Shown here piece by piece: positions 27,036-35,865 of a DNA stretch of 64,000 nt (positions within the stretch are counted from its first letter, which is position 1; each line of letters begins with the position of its first letter). Made by a program: the position numbers and the translations under genes. The DNA comes from Streptomyces barringtoniae (GTDB taxonomy: Bacteria; Actinomycetota; Actinomycetes; Streptomycetales; Streptomycetaceae). The stretch covers positions 1 to 64,000 of the forward strand of contig NZ_JAJHNP010000024.1 of the NCBI RefSeq assembly GCF_020819595.1. The letters are read 5' to 3'. The notes under the pieces were generated by a model. The model was not told the origin of the DNA, ran no database searches, and saw only the letters and a program-made list of their open reading frames with translations.

Positions 27036-27832
27036 CCGTGGTGCAGATACCTCCGCCCCCGCTGCCGGTGCGGGACAAGTCGGCCACGCGGGCACTGTCG
27101 CCGATGCTGACCCGGCTCGCCGAGGAGCGGGCCACCGGCGTCCTGGTCCGCGAGCACGGCACCCTGTACCTCGCCGAGGGCCGGGTGGTGCACGCCGAGA
27201 GCCCGTTCGCCCCCGGTCTCGACGTGCTCCTCACGGCCCACGGCACCCTGGCGGCCACCGCCTGGCAGCGGGCCGCCGACCGCACCGCCGGCCCGCTGCA
27301 CGCCGCCGAACTCCTGCTGGCCTCCGGGCTGTTGCCCGCGGGCGCGCTGGAGCTGTGCCATCTCGACGCGCTCTACGACGCCGGGTACTTCGCGCTGGCG
27401 CCGAGCAGCGCCCCCGGCCGCTTCCGCTACGACAGCGGCCCCCGCCTCGGCCCGCTGCCCTCCGTCCCGGTCGTCGCCCTGGAACGCGAGACGCTGCGCC
27501 GCCGGCTGCTGCTGCACCGGCTGTGGCCCGACCCGGCCGCCGACAGCGCCCCGCTGATCCGCGCGGACCCGGCCGCCGGACCCGCCGCCGCGCCGGTCGC
27601 GCCCCGGCAGCGGGCGGTCCTGGACCGCGTGGACGGCGTCCGCACGGCCACCCAGATCGCCCGGAACCTGGGCCGGCAGGCCTTCCACACGCTGGTCGAC
27701 GTGCGCCGGCTCGTGGCGGCCGGCCATGTCGCGCCCCGGCCGGCGGCGCCCGTCCCGCCGCCCCCACCCCCGGTCACCGACCCCGACATCGCGCTGCTGA
27801 AGAGGCTCAGGGATGCGCTGGAGGCGCTTTGA
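27032..27832 (+). CDS. DUF4388/PATAN-like protein with C-terminal winged helix
   Basis: 266 aa. The N-terminal part (RATGVLVREHGTLYLAEG...VVHAESP) resembles DUF4388/PATAN adaptor domains, which accompany roadblock and response-regulator systems. A C-terminal segment QRAVLDRVDGVRTATQIA looks like a winged helix, then a Pro-rich stretch and a final helix. ATG 27032 overlaps the previous stop. Role unknown; the link to the three LC7 proteins is by operon. Confidence 0.75.
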   Translation: MTVVQIPPPPLPVRDKSATRALSPMLTRLAEERATGVLVREHGTLYLAEGRVVHAESPFAPGLDVLLTAHGTLAATAWQRAADRTAGPLHAAELLLASGLLPAGALELCHLDALYDAGYFALAPSSAPGRFRYDSGPRLGPLPSVPVVALERETLRRRLLLHRLWPDPAADSAPLIRADPAAGPAAAPVAPRQRAVLDRVDGVRTATQIARNLGRQAFHTLVDVRRLVAAGHVAPRPAAPVPPPPPPVTDPDIALLKRLRDALEAL

Positions 27833-27863
27833 ACGGCACCGCCCCGCCGAGAGGAGAGAGCTG

Positions 27864-28385
27864 ATGGTGTCCGAGGAGGACCTGGGGGCCGTCCTGGACG
27901 AGCTGCACCGGCTGCGCAACCGGGTGCCGCAGCTCACCGGCGCCCTGGCGGCCGGCGTCGACGGTCTCGTCGTCGCCCACGACACGCCCGGCGTCGACCC
28001 GGAGGGCCTCGCCGCGCTCACCGCCGCCGCGCTCGGCGTCGCCGTGCGGGTCGCCGACGCCACCGGCAACGGCGGCTTCCGGGAGCTGCTGGTGCGCGGC
28101 GAGCACGGCTATGTCTCCACCTACGCGGCCGGCCGCACGGCCGTACTGACCCTGCTCGCCGAAGGCAGGGTCAACGTCGGCCGGCTGCATCTGGAGGGCC
28201 GCCGCTCCGGGGCCCGCATCGGGGAGCTGCTCGACGCCGCCGACGCCACCGCCCGGGAGGCCGGCCGGACCGGACGGCCGCTGGGCGCCGTCAGCACCGC
28301 ACCCCCGGTCCGCACCCGCACGACCCGCACACCCCGCACGCCCCGCGCCACGAGCGCCGACGCGCACACCGCAACCGACAGTTGA
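27864..28385 (+). CDS. Roadblock/LC7-domain protein B
   Basis: 173 aa from ATG 27864 with GAGGAGAGAG upstream. LC7 core (VPQLTGALAAGVDGLVVAHDT ... GYVSTYAAG in separate blocks) followed by an Arg/Thr/Pro-rich, probably disordered tail with TRTTRTPRTPRATS. Most like MglB/LC7 proteins with roles in cell polarity or signalling. It lies 31 bp after the DUF4388-like gene and 20 bp before the third LC7 gene. Confidence 0.75.
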   Translation: MVSEEDLGAVLDELHRLRNRVPQLTGALAAGVDGLVVAHDTPGVDPEGLAALTAAALGVAVRVADATGNGGFRELLVRGEHGYVSTYAAGRTAVLTLLAEGRVNVGRLHLEGRRSGARIGELLDAADATAREAGRTGRPLGAVSTAPPVRTRTTRTPRTPRATSADAHTATDS

Positions 28386-28405
28386 ACCGTTCGAGAGGAT
28401 CCACC

Positions 28406-28780
28406 ATGGCCAACACCGAGACCGCGCTGAAGGAAGCCCTCACCTCCATCGAGGGCGCCACCGGCGTCGCGCTCGTCGACTACACCAGCGGGATGGCGCT
28501 GGGCACGATGGGCGGCAGCAAGACCTTCGACCTGAACGTGGCCGCCGCGGGCAACACCGACGTGGTCCGCGCCAAGATGCGCACGATGGAGATGCTGGGC
28601 CTCAAGGGCGAGATCGAGGACATCCTGATCACGCTGACGGGCCAGTACCACCTCATCCGCCTGCTCAAGAGCCGCGGCGGCAACGGCCTGTTCCTGTACC
28701 TGGTCCTGGACTCCGGCCGGGCCAACCTGGCGATGGCGCGGCACCAGCTCAAGAAGATCGAAGCGGAGCTGGAGATCTAG
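28406..28780 (+). CDS. Roadblock/LC7-domain protein C
   Basis: 124 aa from ATG 28406 with GAGAGGATCC upstream. Compact LC7 protein: ALVDYTSGMALGTMGG, then MEMLGLKGEIEDILITL and YHLIRLLKS, ending LKKIEAELEI. Last gene of the operon; its TAG stop overlaps the stop of the convergent gene 28777-29361 through a shared CTAG. Confidence 0.85.
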   Translation: MANTETALKEALTSIEGATGVALVDYTSGMALGTMGGSKTFDLNVAAAGNTDVVRAKMRTMEMLGLKGEIEDILITLTGQYHLIRLLKSRGGNGLFLYLVLDSGRANLAMARHQLKKIEAELEI

Positions 28781-29361
28781 ACCAGTGCGGCGGTACGGCG
28801 GCGGGCCCCGCCCGGGGCCGCGTCGCCGGCCGCGATGCCCGTACCGCGCAGGCCCTTGACGGCCTTGCCCGCCGGGTTCCCGCCGCGCCGGTCGAGCCAG
28901 TCGACGCGCACCCACAGCAGCGTGTCCCCGGCGCGTTCGCGCCGCCCGATCCAGGCGGCCTTCAGCCGCAGCCCGGTGCCCAGCCCGGCCAGCAGCATGC
29001 CGCCGGCCGCGGGCACCGCGAAGGCGGAGCCGAGCGCCATGACGAAGGCCGACAGCAGCCACCAGCGGTGACCACGGCGCCAGTTGCGCACGGTCACCGC
29101 CCGGTCCTGCAGCACGTCGTACTTGCCCGCGCGGACCGCACCGCGCGCGAGGGCGCCGTACCGGCCCCGCCGCACCAGTGCCACGACCGCCGCGCCGACG
29201 ACGAACAGCACGGCCCCGGCGAGCGCCCCGGTCCGGCGCCCGGTCAGCCCGGACGGCAGCACCCCGACCCCGGCCGCGCACACCCCGAACCACCACAGCG
29301 GAGCGGCCCCCGCCCGTACGACGACGGCCACCCGGGCCAGTCCCTGTCCTCCGCGCGCCAC
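28777..29361 (-). CDS. Small membrane protein, unknown
   Basis: 194 aa from GTG 29361 (GGGAGG five bases upstream; an upstream GTG at 29379 has no ribosome-binding site). Four hydrophobic stretches in two pairs, separated by a basic segment; the C-terminal third is basic and Gly-rich. No family recognised. It converges on the LC7 operon, sharing stop bases. Confidence 0.65.
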   Translation of the reverse strand: MARGGQGLARVAVVVRAGAAPLWWFGVCAAGVGVLPSGLTGRRTGALAGAVLFVVGAAVVALVRRGRYGALARGAVRAGKYDVLQDRAVTVRNWRRGHRWWLLSAFVMALGSAFAVPAAGGMLLAGLGTGLRLKAAWIGRRERAGDTLLWVRVDWLDRRGGNPAGKAVKGLRGTGIAAGDAAPGGARRRTAALV

Positions 29362-29492
29362 GTCAGCCTCCCGTGTCACGTGTCCGCATGCGTCTGTGTC
29401 CCGCCGACGACCTCGTCGACGACTTCAGGGGAAGTTAGTGGCAGAAGGTGAGACGAATCTGAGAGCCCCGCGACCACTCGCGTGCGAAGGGC

Positions 29493-30389
29493 TCACTCCA
29501 CGAACAGGCCCCGCGTCGCCGCCTTGGCGTCGAACTCCTCCAGCCGGGCCTGCGCCTCGGGCAGGTCGTCGCAGACCGCCTCCAGCAGCACCCGTCCGAG
29601 CAGCATCGGCGCGCACGCGGTGTCGAAGGCGAGCCCGGTGCCGACGGCGGCGGGCAGCAGCAGGTCGGAGTACTTGGCGACCGGCGCGAACGCGGAGTCG
29701 GCGACCGTGACGGTCGTCAGGCCGACGTCCTTGGCGTAGGCGAGGGTGTCGACGACCTCCCGCGGGTGCCGGGGCAGCGCGAAGCACAGCAGCGCGGAGG
29801 CGCCGGCGCGGACGGCCGCGTCGATCCGGTCCTGGATCATGGTGCCGCCCTCGTTGAGCAGCCGGACGTCCGGGTGGACCTTGGCGGCGAAGTAGGCGAA
29901 GCCGTACGCCTGGGAGGCGGCGGCACGCAGGCCGAGCACCGGCAGCGGGCGGGAGGCGGCCAGGATCCGGCCGGCCCGCTGCACCGGGCGAGGGTCGGCG
30001 AGCAGGTCGGCGAGATGCCTGAGGTTCTCGATCTCGGCCTCGACGGCCTGCTGGTACTCGTTGAAGGCGCCCGCTTCGGCCGCCGGTTCGGCGGGGACGA
30101 CCTCGCGCAGGTGCTTGCGCAGCGCCGGATAGCCGTCGAAGCCGAGCGCGACGGCGAACCGGGTGACCGAGGGCTGGCTGACCCCGGCCAGTTCGGCGAG
30201 CTCCACGCTGGACAGGAAGGGCACGTCGGCGGCCCGACGGACCATGCTGTGCGCGATGCGGCGCTGGGTCGGTGTGAGCCGGTGGCCCTCGAAGAGCGCC
30301 TGCAGCCGGTTCGCGGGGCTGTCCGTGGCACCGGACGCCGTACCGGACGGAACACTCTCCGTCGTATCAGTACTCCTGTCCACGCTCAT
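29493..30389 (-). CDS. RpiR-family transcriptional regulator with SIS domain
   Basis: 298 aa: N-terminal RpiR helix-turn-helix (LTPTQRRIAHSMV...LAGVSQPSVTRFAVALGF) and a C-terminal SIS sugar-isomerase fold (VLGLRAAASQAYGFAYFA, then LLCFALPRHPREVVDTLAYA). Such proteins sense phosphosugars or other ligands. Its ATG overlaps the stop of the histidase-like gene as ATGA, so it probably controls that gene and perhaps the hut operon. Confidence 0.88.
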   Translation of the reverse strand: MSVDRSTDTTESVPSGTASGATDSPANRLQALFEGHRLTPTQRRIAHSMVRRAADVPFLSSVELAELAGVSQPSVTRFAVALGFDGYPALRKHLREVVPAEPAAEAGAFNEYQQAVEAEIENLRHLADLLADPRPVQRAGRILAASRPLPVLGLRAAASQAYGFAYFAAKVHPDVRLLNEGGTMIQDRIDAAVRAGASALLCFALPRHPREVVDTLAYAKDVGLTTVTVADSAFAPVAKYSDLLLPAAVGTGLAFDTACAPMLLGRVLLEAVCDDLPEAQARLEEFDAKAATRGLFVE

Positions 30390-31912
30390 GACGCGCTCCC
30401 CCTCCAGATGTCCGTGAACCGGTCGAGCAGTGCCGCCGCCTGCGTCACGTCGTCCGTGAGCGGCCGGTCGGCCGGGTCGGCGTCCAGGACCGACTCGGCG
30501 AGCGCGAACGCCCGGCCGGCCGGCAGCCCGGGGTCGGGCCGCAGGTCGCGCTGGCGCAGCGCCCGGACGGCGGCGACGAGTTCGCAGCCGACCACCAGAC
30601 GATACGCACCGCACGCGCGCAGGGTCTGCCGCGCGGCGAGCGAGGCGAAGCTCGCCTGTTCCTCGACGCCCCGGGAGAGTACAGCGTGGCCGAGCGAGGC
30701 GGGCGCGGAGAAGGCCCGCAGATCGCCGAGGGCCGCTCCGGCCGCGTACTCCAGGATCATCACGCCGGAGGAGGCCGGCTCGGGGGCGGCGAGGAAGGGG
30801 CGCAGCCGGGTGTAGGCGGGCTCGTTGAGCGTGGACAGTCGGGACGTGGACAGCCGGGCCACCTGGGTCAGCGCGAGCCTGAAGTGGTCCAGGGCGAGGG
30901 CGAGTTGGGCCTGGTAGAAGCCGCCGTGGTGGTAGGCGGCCTGGTCCTCGGGGGCGATGAGCGGGTTCTCGGCGGCCGCGTTGATCTCCACGGTCAGCAC
31001 CTGCTCCAGGGCGTCGGCCGCGTCGTGCGCGGGGCCGTGGATCTGGGGCAGGCAGCGGAAGCCGTAGGGGTCCTGGATCCGGCCGAGCGGCGGGGTCGGC
31101 CGGTCGGCGGCGCCGATCAGCTCCCGCATCCGGCGGGCCACCTCGGTGCTGCCCCGGTGCGGGCGGGCGGCGTGCACGGGGGCGGCGTACGCCTCGTGGG
31201 AGCCGTCGACGGCGATGAGGGACAGGGCCGCGACGACCTGGGTGGCGCCGATGAGCCCGCGCAGTTCGCGCAGGGCGAGCGCGGACTGGCCGAGTGTGAG
31301 GGCGTTGCTGCTGATCAGGGCGAGGGCGTCGTTGTTGTCGAGGGGCTGGGCGGCGGGCGCGCCGGCGCCGCGCCAGGGGTGCTCCCCGGCGAGCGCGAGC
31401 CCGACCTGGGCCAGCGCGGCTATGTCGCCGGTGCCGACGGAGCCGAACTCGTTGACGACCGGGTGGGCGCCGGTCTCCAGGGCCTCGCACAGGGCGGTGA
31501 CCACGCCGGGCCTGAGGCCCGCGCCGCCGGCCAGCAGCTGGTTGGCGCGGACGGCGAGCATGGCGCGCACCTGGCGGGCGGGGAGCTCCTCGCCGATGGC
31601 GCCGGCGTGGCTGCGCAGCAGGCGCAGGCCGTGGCCGGCGGCGGCCTCGGTGGGCACGTCCTCGTTCCGGTTGGCGCCGACGCCGGTGGAGCGGCCGTAG
31701 ACGCGTCCGGTCGCGGCGATCTGCCGGGCGGCGTTCCAGGAGTGCTCCACGCGCCGCATCGCGCCGGCCTCGGGGACGGGATGCGCGGCGCCGTCGGCGA
31801 GCCGTACGAGGTCCTCGACGCCGAGTCCGGATCCGTCCAGGACCACGGCCGCGGACCGCGCGGACGGCACGGACACCGGCGCGTCCACGATGCGAGACGA
31901 CATCAAGCCCAT
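30386..31912 (-). CDS. Histidine/aromatic ammonia-lyase family protein lacking the MIO triad
   Basis: 508-aa member of the HAL/PAL fold: YGRSTGVG with the N-terminal Tyr, IQDPYGFRCLPQIHG and SRGVEEQASF match the family. The Ala-Ser-Gly triad that cyclises to the MIO cofactor (normally GSVGASGDLAPL) reads GSVGTGDIAAL, one residue short and without serine. The usual EGLALINGT block is DALALISSNA. So either it does not use MIO or it is not a standard histidase. ATG 31912 has GAGG upstream. Coupled to the RpiR regulator. Confidence 0.8.
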   Translation of the reverse strand: MGLMSSRIVDAPVSVPSARSAAVVLDGSGLGVEDLVRLADGAAHPVPEAGAMRRVEHSWNAARQIAATGRVYGRSTGVGANRNEDVPTEAAAGHGLRLLRSHAGAIGEELPARQVRAMLAVRANQLLAGGAGLRPGVVTALCEALETGAHPVVNEFGSVGTGDIAALAQVGLALAGEHPWRGAGAPAAQPLDNNDALALISSNALTLGQSALALRELRGLIGATQVVAALSLIAVDGSHEAYAAPVHAARPHRGSTEVARRMRELIGAADRPTPPLGRIQDPYGFRCLPQIHGPAHDAADALEQVLTVEINAAAENPLIAPEDQAAYHHGGFYQAQLALALDHFRLALTQVARLSTSRLSTLNEPAYTRLRPFLAAPEPASSGVMILEYAAGAALGDLRAFSAPASLGHAVLSRGVEEQASFASLAARQTLRACGAYRLVVGCELVAAVRALRQRDLRPDPGLPAGRAFALAESVLDADPADRPLTDDVTQAAALLDRFTDIWRGSAS

Positions 31913-31922
31913 TCTCCCCTCA

Positions 31923-31967
31923 ATCCGGATATCCGATCTTGCCCCTCGGTCATCCGTTACAGCGGAT
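31923..31967. promoter_or_regulatory. Cluster of ATCCG/CGGAT half-sites upstream of the lyase gene
   Basis: ATCCGGAT (31923-31930), a further ATCCG at 31931-31935, and ATCCG (31952-31956) / CGGAT (31963-31967) with a six-base spacer lie just upstream of the lyase ATG. They are a candidate operator for the coupled RpiR regulator. Binding is inferred only from position and symmetry. Confidence 0.35.
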
Positions 31968-32008
31968 TAACGCCAAACCGTTGACAACCTATTCACACAC
32001 CAAGAACT

Positions 32009-32026
32009 CTGCATGACGTTATGCAG
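32009..32026 (+). promoter_or_regulatory. 18-bp near-perfect palindrome before the ABC operon
   Basis: CTGCATGACGTTATGCAG: arms CTGCAT/ATGCAG around an ACGT core, with one mismatched pair. A TTGACA lies at 31981-31986, and the palindrome ends 18 bases before the ATG at 32045, a typical repressor position. No adjacent regulator gene is evident. Confidence 0.5.
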
Positions 32027-32044
32027 CCGGGCAAGGGACATCTC

Positions 32045-33079
32045 ATGATCCAGTTCGATGCGGTCCACAAGCGCTTCCCCAACGGCACCACAGCAGTCCA
32101 CGACCTCAGCCTGGAGATGCCGGAAGGCGGTATCACCGTCCTGGTCGGATCCTCCGGTTGCGGCAAGACCACCACCCTGCGGATGATCAACCGGATGGTC
32201 GAGCCGACCTCCGGCACCATCCGCGTCGGCGACAGGGACGTCACCCGGCAGGACGCGGCCGAGCTGCGCCGCTCCATCGGCTATGTCATCCAGCAGGCCG
32301 GCCTCTTCCCGCACCGCACGGTGCTCGACAACATCGCCACCGTCCCGCTCCTGCTCGGCTGGAACCGCAGGAAGGCCCGGGCCCGCGCCGCCGAACTCCT
32401 GGAGACCGTCGGCCTGGCACCCGAGGCCGGCAAGCGCTACCCGCACCAGCTGTCCGGCGGCCAGCAGCAGCGCGTCGGCGTCGCCCGCGCCCTCGCCGCC
32501 GACCCGCCGGTCCTGCTCATGGACGAGCCGTTCGGCGCGGTGGACCCGGTCGTCCGCACCCAGCTTCAGGACGAACTGCTCAGGCTGCAGGCCGAGTTGA
32601 GCAAGACCATCGTGTTCGTCACGCACGACATCGACGAGGCCGTACGGCTGGGCGACCGGATCGCCGTGTTCCGCACCGGCGGCCACCTCGTCCAGTGCGC
32701 CCCGCCCGCCGAACTCCTGGCCCGCCCGGCCGACGACTTCGTGGCCGGCTTCCTCGGCGCCGAACGCGGACTGAAGCTGCTGTCCCTGAAGACCCTCGCG
32801 GACGTCCCCCAGGGCCCGGCACCGGAAGGCGGCGCCTGGACCCTCGTGCTCGACGCAGGGAACAAGCCCCTCCACTGGGCCTCGAAGGACACCGAACTCC
32901 CGGTCCGCCCGCTCAGGGGCACCGACTCCCTCCTCTCCGCCCTCAACGAGTCGCTCGCCTCCCCCACCGGCCTGATCGCCCGGGTCGACGCCGAGGGCGT
33001 CCTCACCGGCGTCTCCTCCCGCGACGACATCCACGAGCACGCCGGCCGCGCCCACGCCGAAGTGAGGGTGGCCGCATGA
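32045..33079 (+). CDS. Quaternary-amine/glycine betaine ABC transporter ATPase
   Basis: 344-aa OpuCA/ProV-type ATPase: Walker A GSSGCGKTT, signature LSGGQQQRVGVARAL, Walker B LLMDEPFGAVDP, then a C-terminal part with remnants of the CBS-type regulatory region (TGLIARVDAEGVLTGVSS). Drives uptake of osmoprotectants such as betaine, choline or carnitine. ATG 32045 chosen; an upstream in-frame ATG at 32021 falls in the palindrome. Stop overlaps the next gene as ATGA. Confidence 0.92.
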   Translation: MIQFDAVHKRFPNGTTAVHDLSLEMPEGGITVLVGSSGCGKTTTLRMINRMVEPTSGTIRVGDRDVTRQDAAELRRSIGYVIQQAGLFPHRTVLDNIATVPLLLGWNRRKARARAAELLETVGLAPEAGKRYPHQLSGGQQQRVGVARALAADPPVLLMDEPFGAVDPVVRTQLQDELLRLQAELSKTIVFVTHDIDEAVRLGDRIAVFRTGGHLVQCAPPAELLARPADDFVAGFLGAERGLKLLSLKTLADVPQGPAPEGGAWTLVLDAGNKPLHWASKDTELPVRPLRGTDSLLSALNESLASPTGLIARVDAEGVLTGVSSRDDIHEHAGRAHAEVRVAA

Positions 33080-33717
33080 CGATCGACTGGTCCTGGATAT
33101 CGGCCCACACCGACGACCTCACCACCCTCACCCTCTCCCACCTCCAGGCCGCCCTGACGGCCGTCGCCCTCGGCCTGCTGGTCTCGCTCCCGCTGGCCGT
33201 GGTCGCCCACCGCATCCCCCGGCTGCGCGGCTTCCTGCTCGGCGCCTCCAACGTCCTGTTCACGATCCCGTCGATCGCGATCTTCGTGCTGCTGCTGCCG
33301 GTCAGCGGCCTGACCCGCACCACCACCGTGACCGGCCTGACCGTCTACACCCTGGTCGTCCTGCTGCGGAACACCGTCGAGGGCCTGGACTCGGTCCCCG
33401 TGAAGGTCAAGGAGGCGGCGAAGGCGATGGGCACGCGCCCCCTGCGCACCCTCCTCACGGTCGAGTTCCCGCTCGCGCTCCCCGTGATCATGGCCGGGGT
33501 CCGCATCGCCACCGTCATGTCGATCTCCCTGGTCTCCGTCGCGACCTACATCGGCGACGGCGGCCTCGGCCAGCTCTTCACCGACGGCTTCCAGCGCGAC
33601 TTCCCCACCCCGGTGATCGCCGGAGTGGTCCTCACCCTGCTCCTCGCGGTCGTCGCGGACGCGGCCCTGGTCGCCGTCCAGTACGCCCTCACCCCCTGGA
33701 CCAGGAGGCGAGCCTGA
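33076..33717 (+). CDS. Quaternary-amine ABC transporter permease 1
   Basis: 213-aa permease with about five or six helices and the EAA-type cytoplasmic loop (VKEAAKAMGTRPLRTLLTVEFPLALP spans it). OpuB/OpuC-type operons have two such small permeases. ATG overlaps the ATPase stop, and it ends two bases before the second permease. Confidence 0.9.
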   Translation: MTIDWSWISAHTDDLTTLTLSHLQAALTAVALGLLVSLPLAVVAHRIPRLRGFLLGASNVLFTIPSIAIFVLLLPVSGLTRTTTVTGLTVYTLVVLLRNTVEGLDSVPVKVKEAAKAMGTRPLRTLLTVEFPLALPVIMAGVRIATVMSISLVSVATYIGDGGLGQLFTDGFQRDFPTPVIAGVVLTLLLAVVADAALVAVQYALTPWTRRRA

Positions 33718-33718
33718 G

Positions 33719-34381
33719 ATGTACGAGCTCTTCAAGAACCTCGGCACCTGGCTGACCAGCGGCTCCCAGTGGACCGGCCCGGACGGCATCGCCCACCGCC
33801 TCGCCGAACACCTCCAGTACTCCCTGCTGGCCACGCTCATCGCCGCCGCCATCGGCCTGCCGCTCGGGCTGCTCATCGGCCACACCGGCAAGGGCGCGTT
33901 CCTCGCCATCAACCTCGCCTCCTTCGGCCGCGCCCTGCCGACCGTCGGCCTGGTCGTCCTGGTCTTCCTGGCGGGCGGCCTGTCGATGCTGCCGGTCTAC
34001 GTCGCCCTGGTCGCCCTCGCGGTCCCGGCGATCGTCACCAACACCTACGCCGGCATGACGGCCGTCGACCCGGAGGTGAAGGACGCGGCACGCGGCCAGG
34101 GCATGCGCGGCCACCAGGTCCTGTTCCAGGTCGAGTTCCCGCTCGCGCTGCCGCTGATCATGACCGGCCTGCGGCTGGCCCTGATCCAGGTCGTCGCCAC
34201 GGCGACCATCGCCGCGTACGTCTCCTTCGGCGGCCTGGGCCGCTACGTCTTCGACGGCCTCGCCCAGCGCGACCTGGTCCAGGTGCTCGGCGGCGCGGTG
34301 CTGGTCGCCGTCGTCGCCGTGGTCCTGGACGTGGCCCTCGCCTCCCTCCAGCGCTTCCTCTTCCGCCACCGCACCGCGTAG
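33719..34381 (+). CDS. Quaternary-amine ABC transporter permease 2
   Basis: 220-aa permease, partner of 33076-33717. Six hydrophobic segments; coupling loop VKDAARGQGMRGHQVLFQVEFP is recognisable. GGAGG lies about ten bases upstream within the end of permease 1. Confidence 0.9.
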   Translation: MYELFKNLGTWLTSGSQWTGPDGIAHRLAEHLQYSLLATLIAAAIGLPLGLLIGHTGKGAFLAINLASFGRALPTVGLVVLVFLAGGLSMLPVYVALVALAVPAIVTNTYAGMTAVDPEVKDAARGQGMRGHQVLFQVEFPLALPLIMTGLRLALIQVVATATIAAYVSFGGLGRYVFDGLAQRDLVQVLGGAVLVAVVAVVLDVALASLQRFLFRHRTA

Positions 34382-34393
34382 GGAACCCCTGAC

Positions 34394-35326
34394 ATGAACC
34401 GACGCACTGTCCTCGGCGGCCTGTTCGCGGTCGCCTCCGTCCCCGCCCTCTCCGCCTGTGCGGGCGGCATCACCTCCCTCAACGGCTCCGGCTCCACCGC
34501 CGGCGGCGCCGGCTCCAGCAAGGGCGGAGTCACCATCGGCACGGCCAACTTCACCGAGAACCAGGTCCTCGGCTACCTCTACGCGGCCGCCCTGCAGGGC
34601 GCCGGGGTGAAGACGACCGTCCGCCCCAACCTCGGCACCCGCGAGATCGTCATCCCGGCGCTCAGGGGCGGGGACATCGACCTGCTGCCCGAGTACCAGG
34701 GCGCCCTCCTCAACTACCTCGCCCCGAAGGTCACGGCCACCGAGTCCGGCGAGATGCAGAACGCCCTCACCCAGGCCCTCCCGGCCGGCCTGCAGGTGCT
34801 GCCGTACGGCATGGCGGAGGACTCCGACGCCTTCGTCGTCACCCGCGAGACGGCGAGGAAGTACGGGCTGACGTCCCTCGCCGACCTGAAGAAGCAGAAC
34901 GGCCACCTGGTCATCGGCGCCGCGCCCGAGGTGAAGAAGCGCCAGGTCGGCGCGGTCGGCCTGAAGGACGTGTACGGAGTGGAGTTCAAGGAGTTCAAGT
35001 CGCTCGACTCCGACGGGCCGCTGGTCAAGGGCGCCCTGAAGAAAGGCGACGTGGACGTGGCGAACCTCTTCACCACCGACACCGACATCAGGGCCAACGA
35101 CTGGGTGGTGCTCACCGACCCCGAGCACCTGATCCCCAGCCAGCACATCGTCCCGCTCATCGCCGACCGCAAGGCCGACGACACCGTCCGCAAGGCCCTC
35201 GCCCGGCTCGGCAACCTGCTGACCACGGCCCAGCTCACCGAGCTCAACCGGCAGGTGGACAAGGACAAGAAGGACCCCGAGGACGTCGCGAACGCCTACG
35301 CCAGGCAGCACGGTCTGGTGAGGTAG
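34394..35326 (+). CDS. Quaternary-amine-binding lipoprotein
   Basis: 310-aa substrate-binding protein (OpuCC/ProX type). Signal peptide with lipobox LSAC (Cys near residue 22), Ser/Gly linker, then the binding fold starting VTIGTANFTENQVLG and DLLPEYQG, the family's ligand-pocket region. Last gene of the four-gene transporter operon; the permease ends 12 bases earlier. Confidence 0.92.
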   Translation: MNRRTVLGGLFAVASVPALSACAGGITSLNGSGSTAGGAGSSKGGVTIGTANFTENQVLGYLYAAALQGAGVKTTVRPNLGTREIVIPALRGGDIDLLPEYQGALLNYLAPKVTATESGEMQNALTQALPAGLQVLPYGMAEDSDAFVVTRETARKYGLTSLADLKKQNGHLVIGAAPEVKKRQVGAVGLKDVYGVEFKEFKSLDSDGPLVKGALKKGDVDVANLFTTDTDIRANDWVVLTDPEHLIPSQHIVPLIADRKADDTVRKALARLGNLLTTAQLTELNRQVDKDKKDPEDVANAYARQHGLVR

Positions 35327-35392
35327 CCGGGGGTTCGAAGAGGGGGGCTTTCCCCAGTGCGCGGGGTGTGAGCGCTCCTTAGGGTGGAGCGC

Positions 35393-35836
35393 ATGAGCGC
35401 ACTGGACTCGCGGAACGGCGACCTGAAGAAGGATCCGGACCTGCGGAAGGAACTCGACGCCACCGTGCGGGCCCGCACGGACCTGGGCGCCGACTACGAC
35501 TCCGCGCTGGTCGACTCCTTCCTGGAGAAGGTCGAGCAGCGGATCGACGACGCGGTGGACCGCCGGGTGCGGCGGCACCTGGCCGAGCAGCGGATGGAGA
35601 GCGCGCGCGGCGCGCGGCGCCCGAAGAACGCCGACACCTGGGCGGAGCGCTTCGGACTCGCGGTCATCTCGCTGGTCCTGGCGGTCCCACTGACCGCCGT
35701 GGCCGGCGGCGTCGCCGGGACGGCCGGGACAGTGGCCGCCTGGGTGGGCATCGTCGGTGTCAACTTCGCCCAGGCGGTACGACTCAACCCGGAGCTGCTC
35801 ACCGGCCGCCGCGACCGGTCCGACCGGCAGGACTGA
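35393..35836 (+). CDS. Hypothetical membrane protein
   Basis: 147 aa from ATG 35393 (GGTGGAGCGC upstream; a GTG three codons earlier is in frame). The N-terminal half is hydrophilic and probably helical or coiled-coil (SALVDSFLEKVEQRIDDAVD); two hydrophobic segments follow (VISLVLAVPLTAVAGGVAG and GTVAAWVGIVGVNFAQAV) before a basic tail. No named family recognised. Confidence 0.7.
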   Translation: MSALDSRNGDLKKDPDLRKELDATVRARTDLGADYDSALVDSFLEKVEQRIDDAVDRRVRRHLAEQRMESARGARRPKNADTWAERFGLAVISLVLAVPLTAVAGGVAGTAGTVAAWVGIVGVNFAQAVRLNPELLTGRRDRSDRQD

Positions 35837-35848
35837 GCCGGGCTCACG

Positions 35849-35865
35849 CCTGCCGGGTCGGCAGG
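35849..35865 (+). terminator. Short hairpin after the membrane-protein gene
   Basis: CCTGCCG (35849-35855) and CGGCAGG (35859-35865) with a three-base loop, 13 bases after the stop. No T-run. Confidence 0.4.

Noticed and set aside
30386..31912. hutH
   Set aside because: The MIO triad is missing and it is separated from the hut operon; a standard histidase cannot be claimed.
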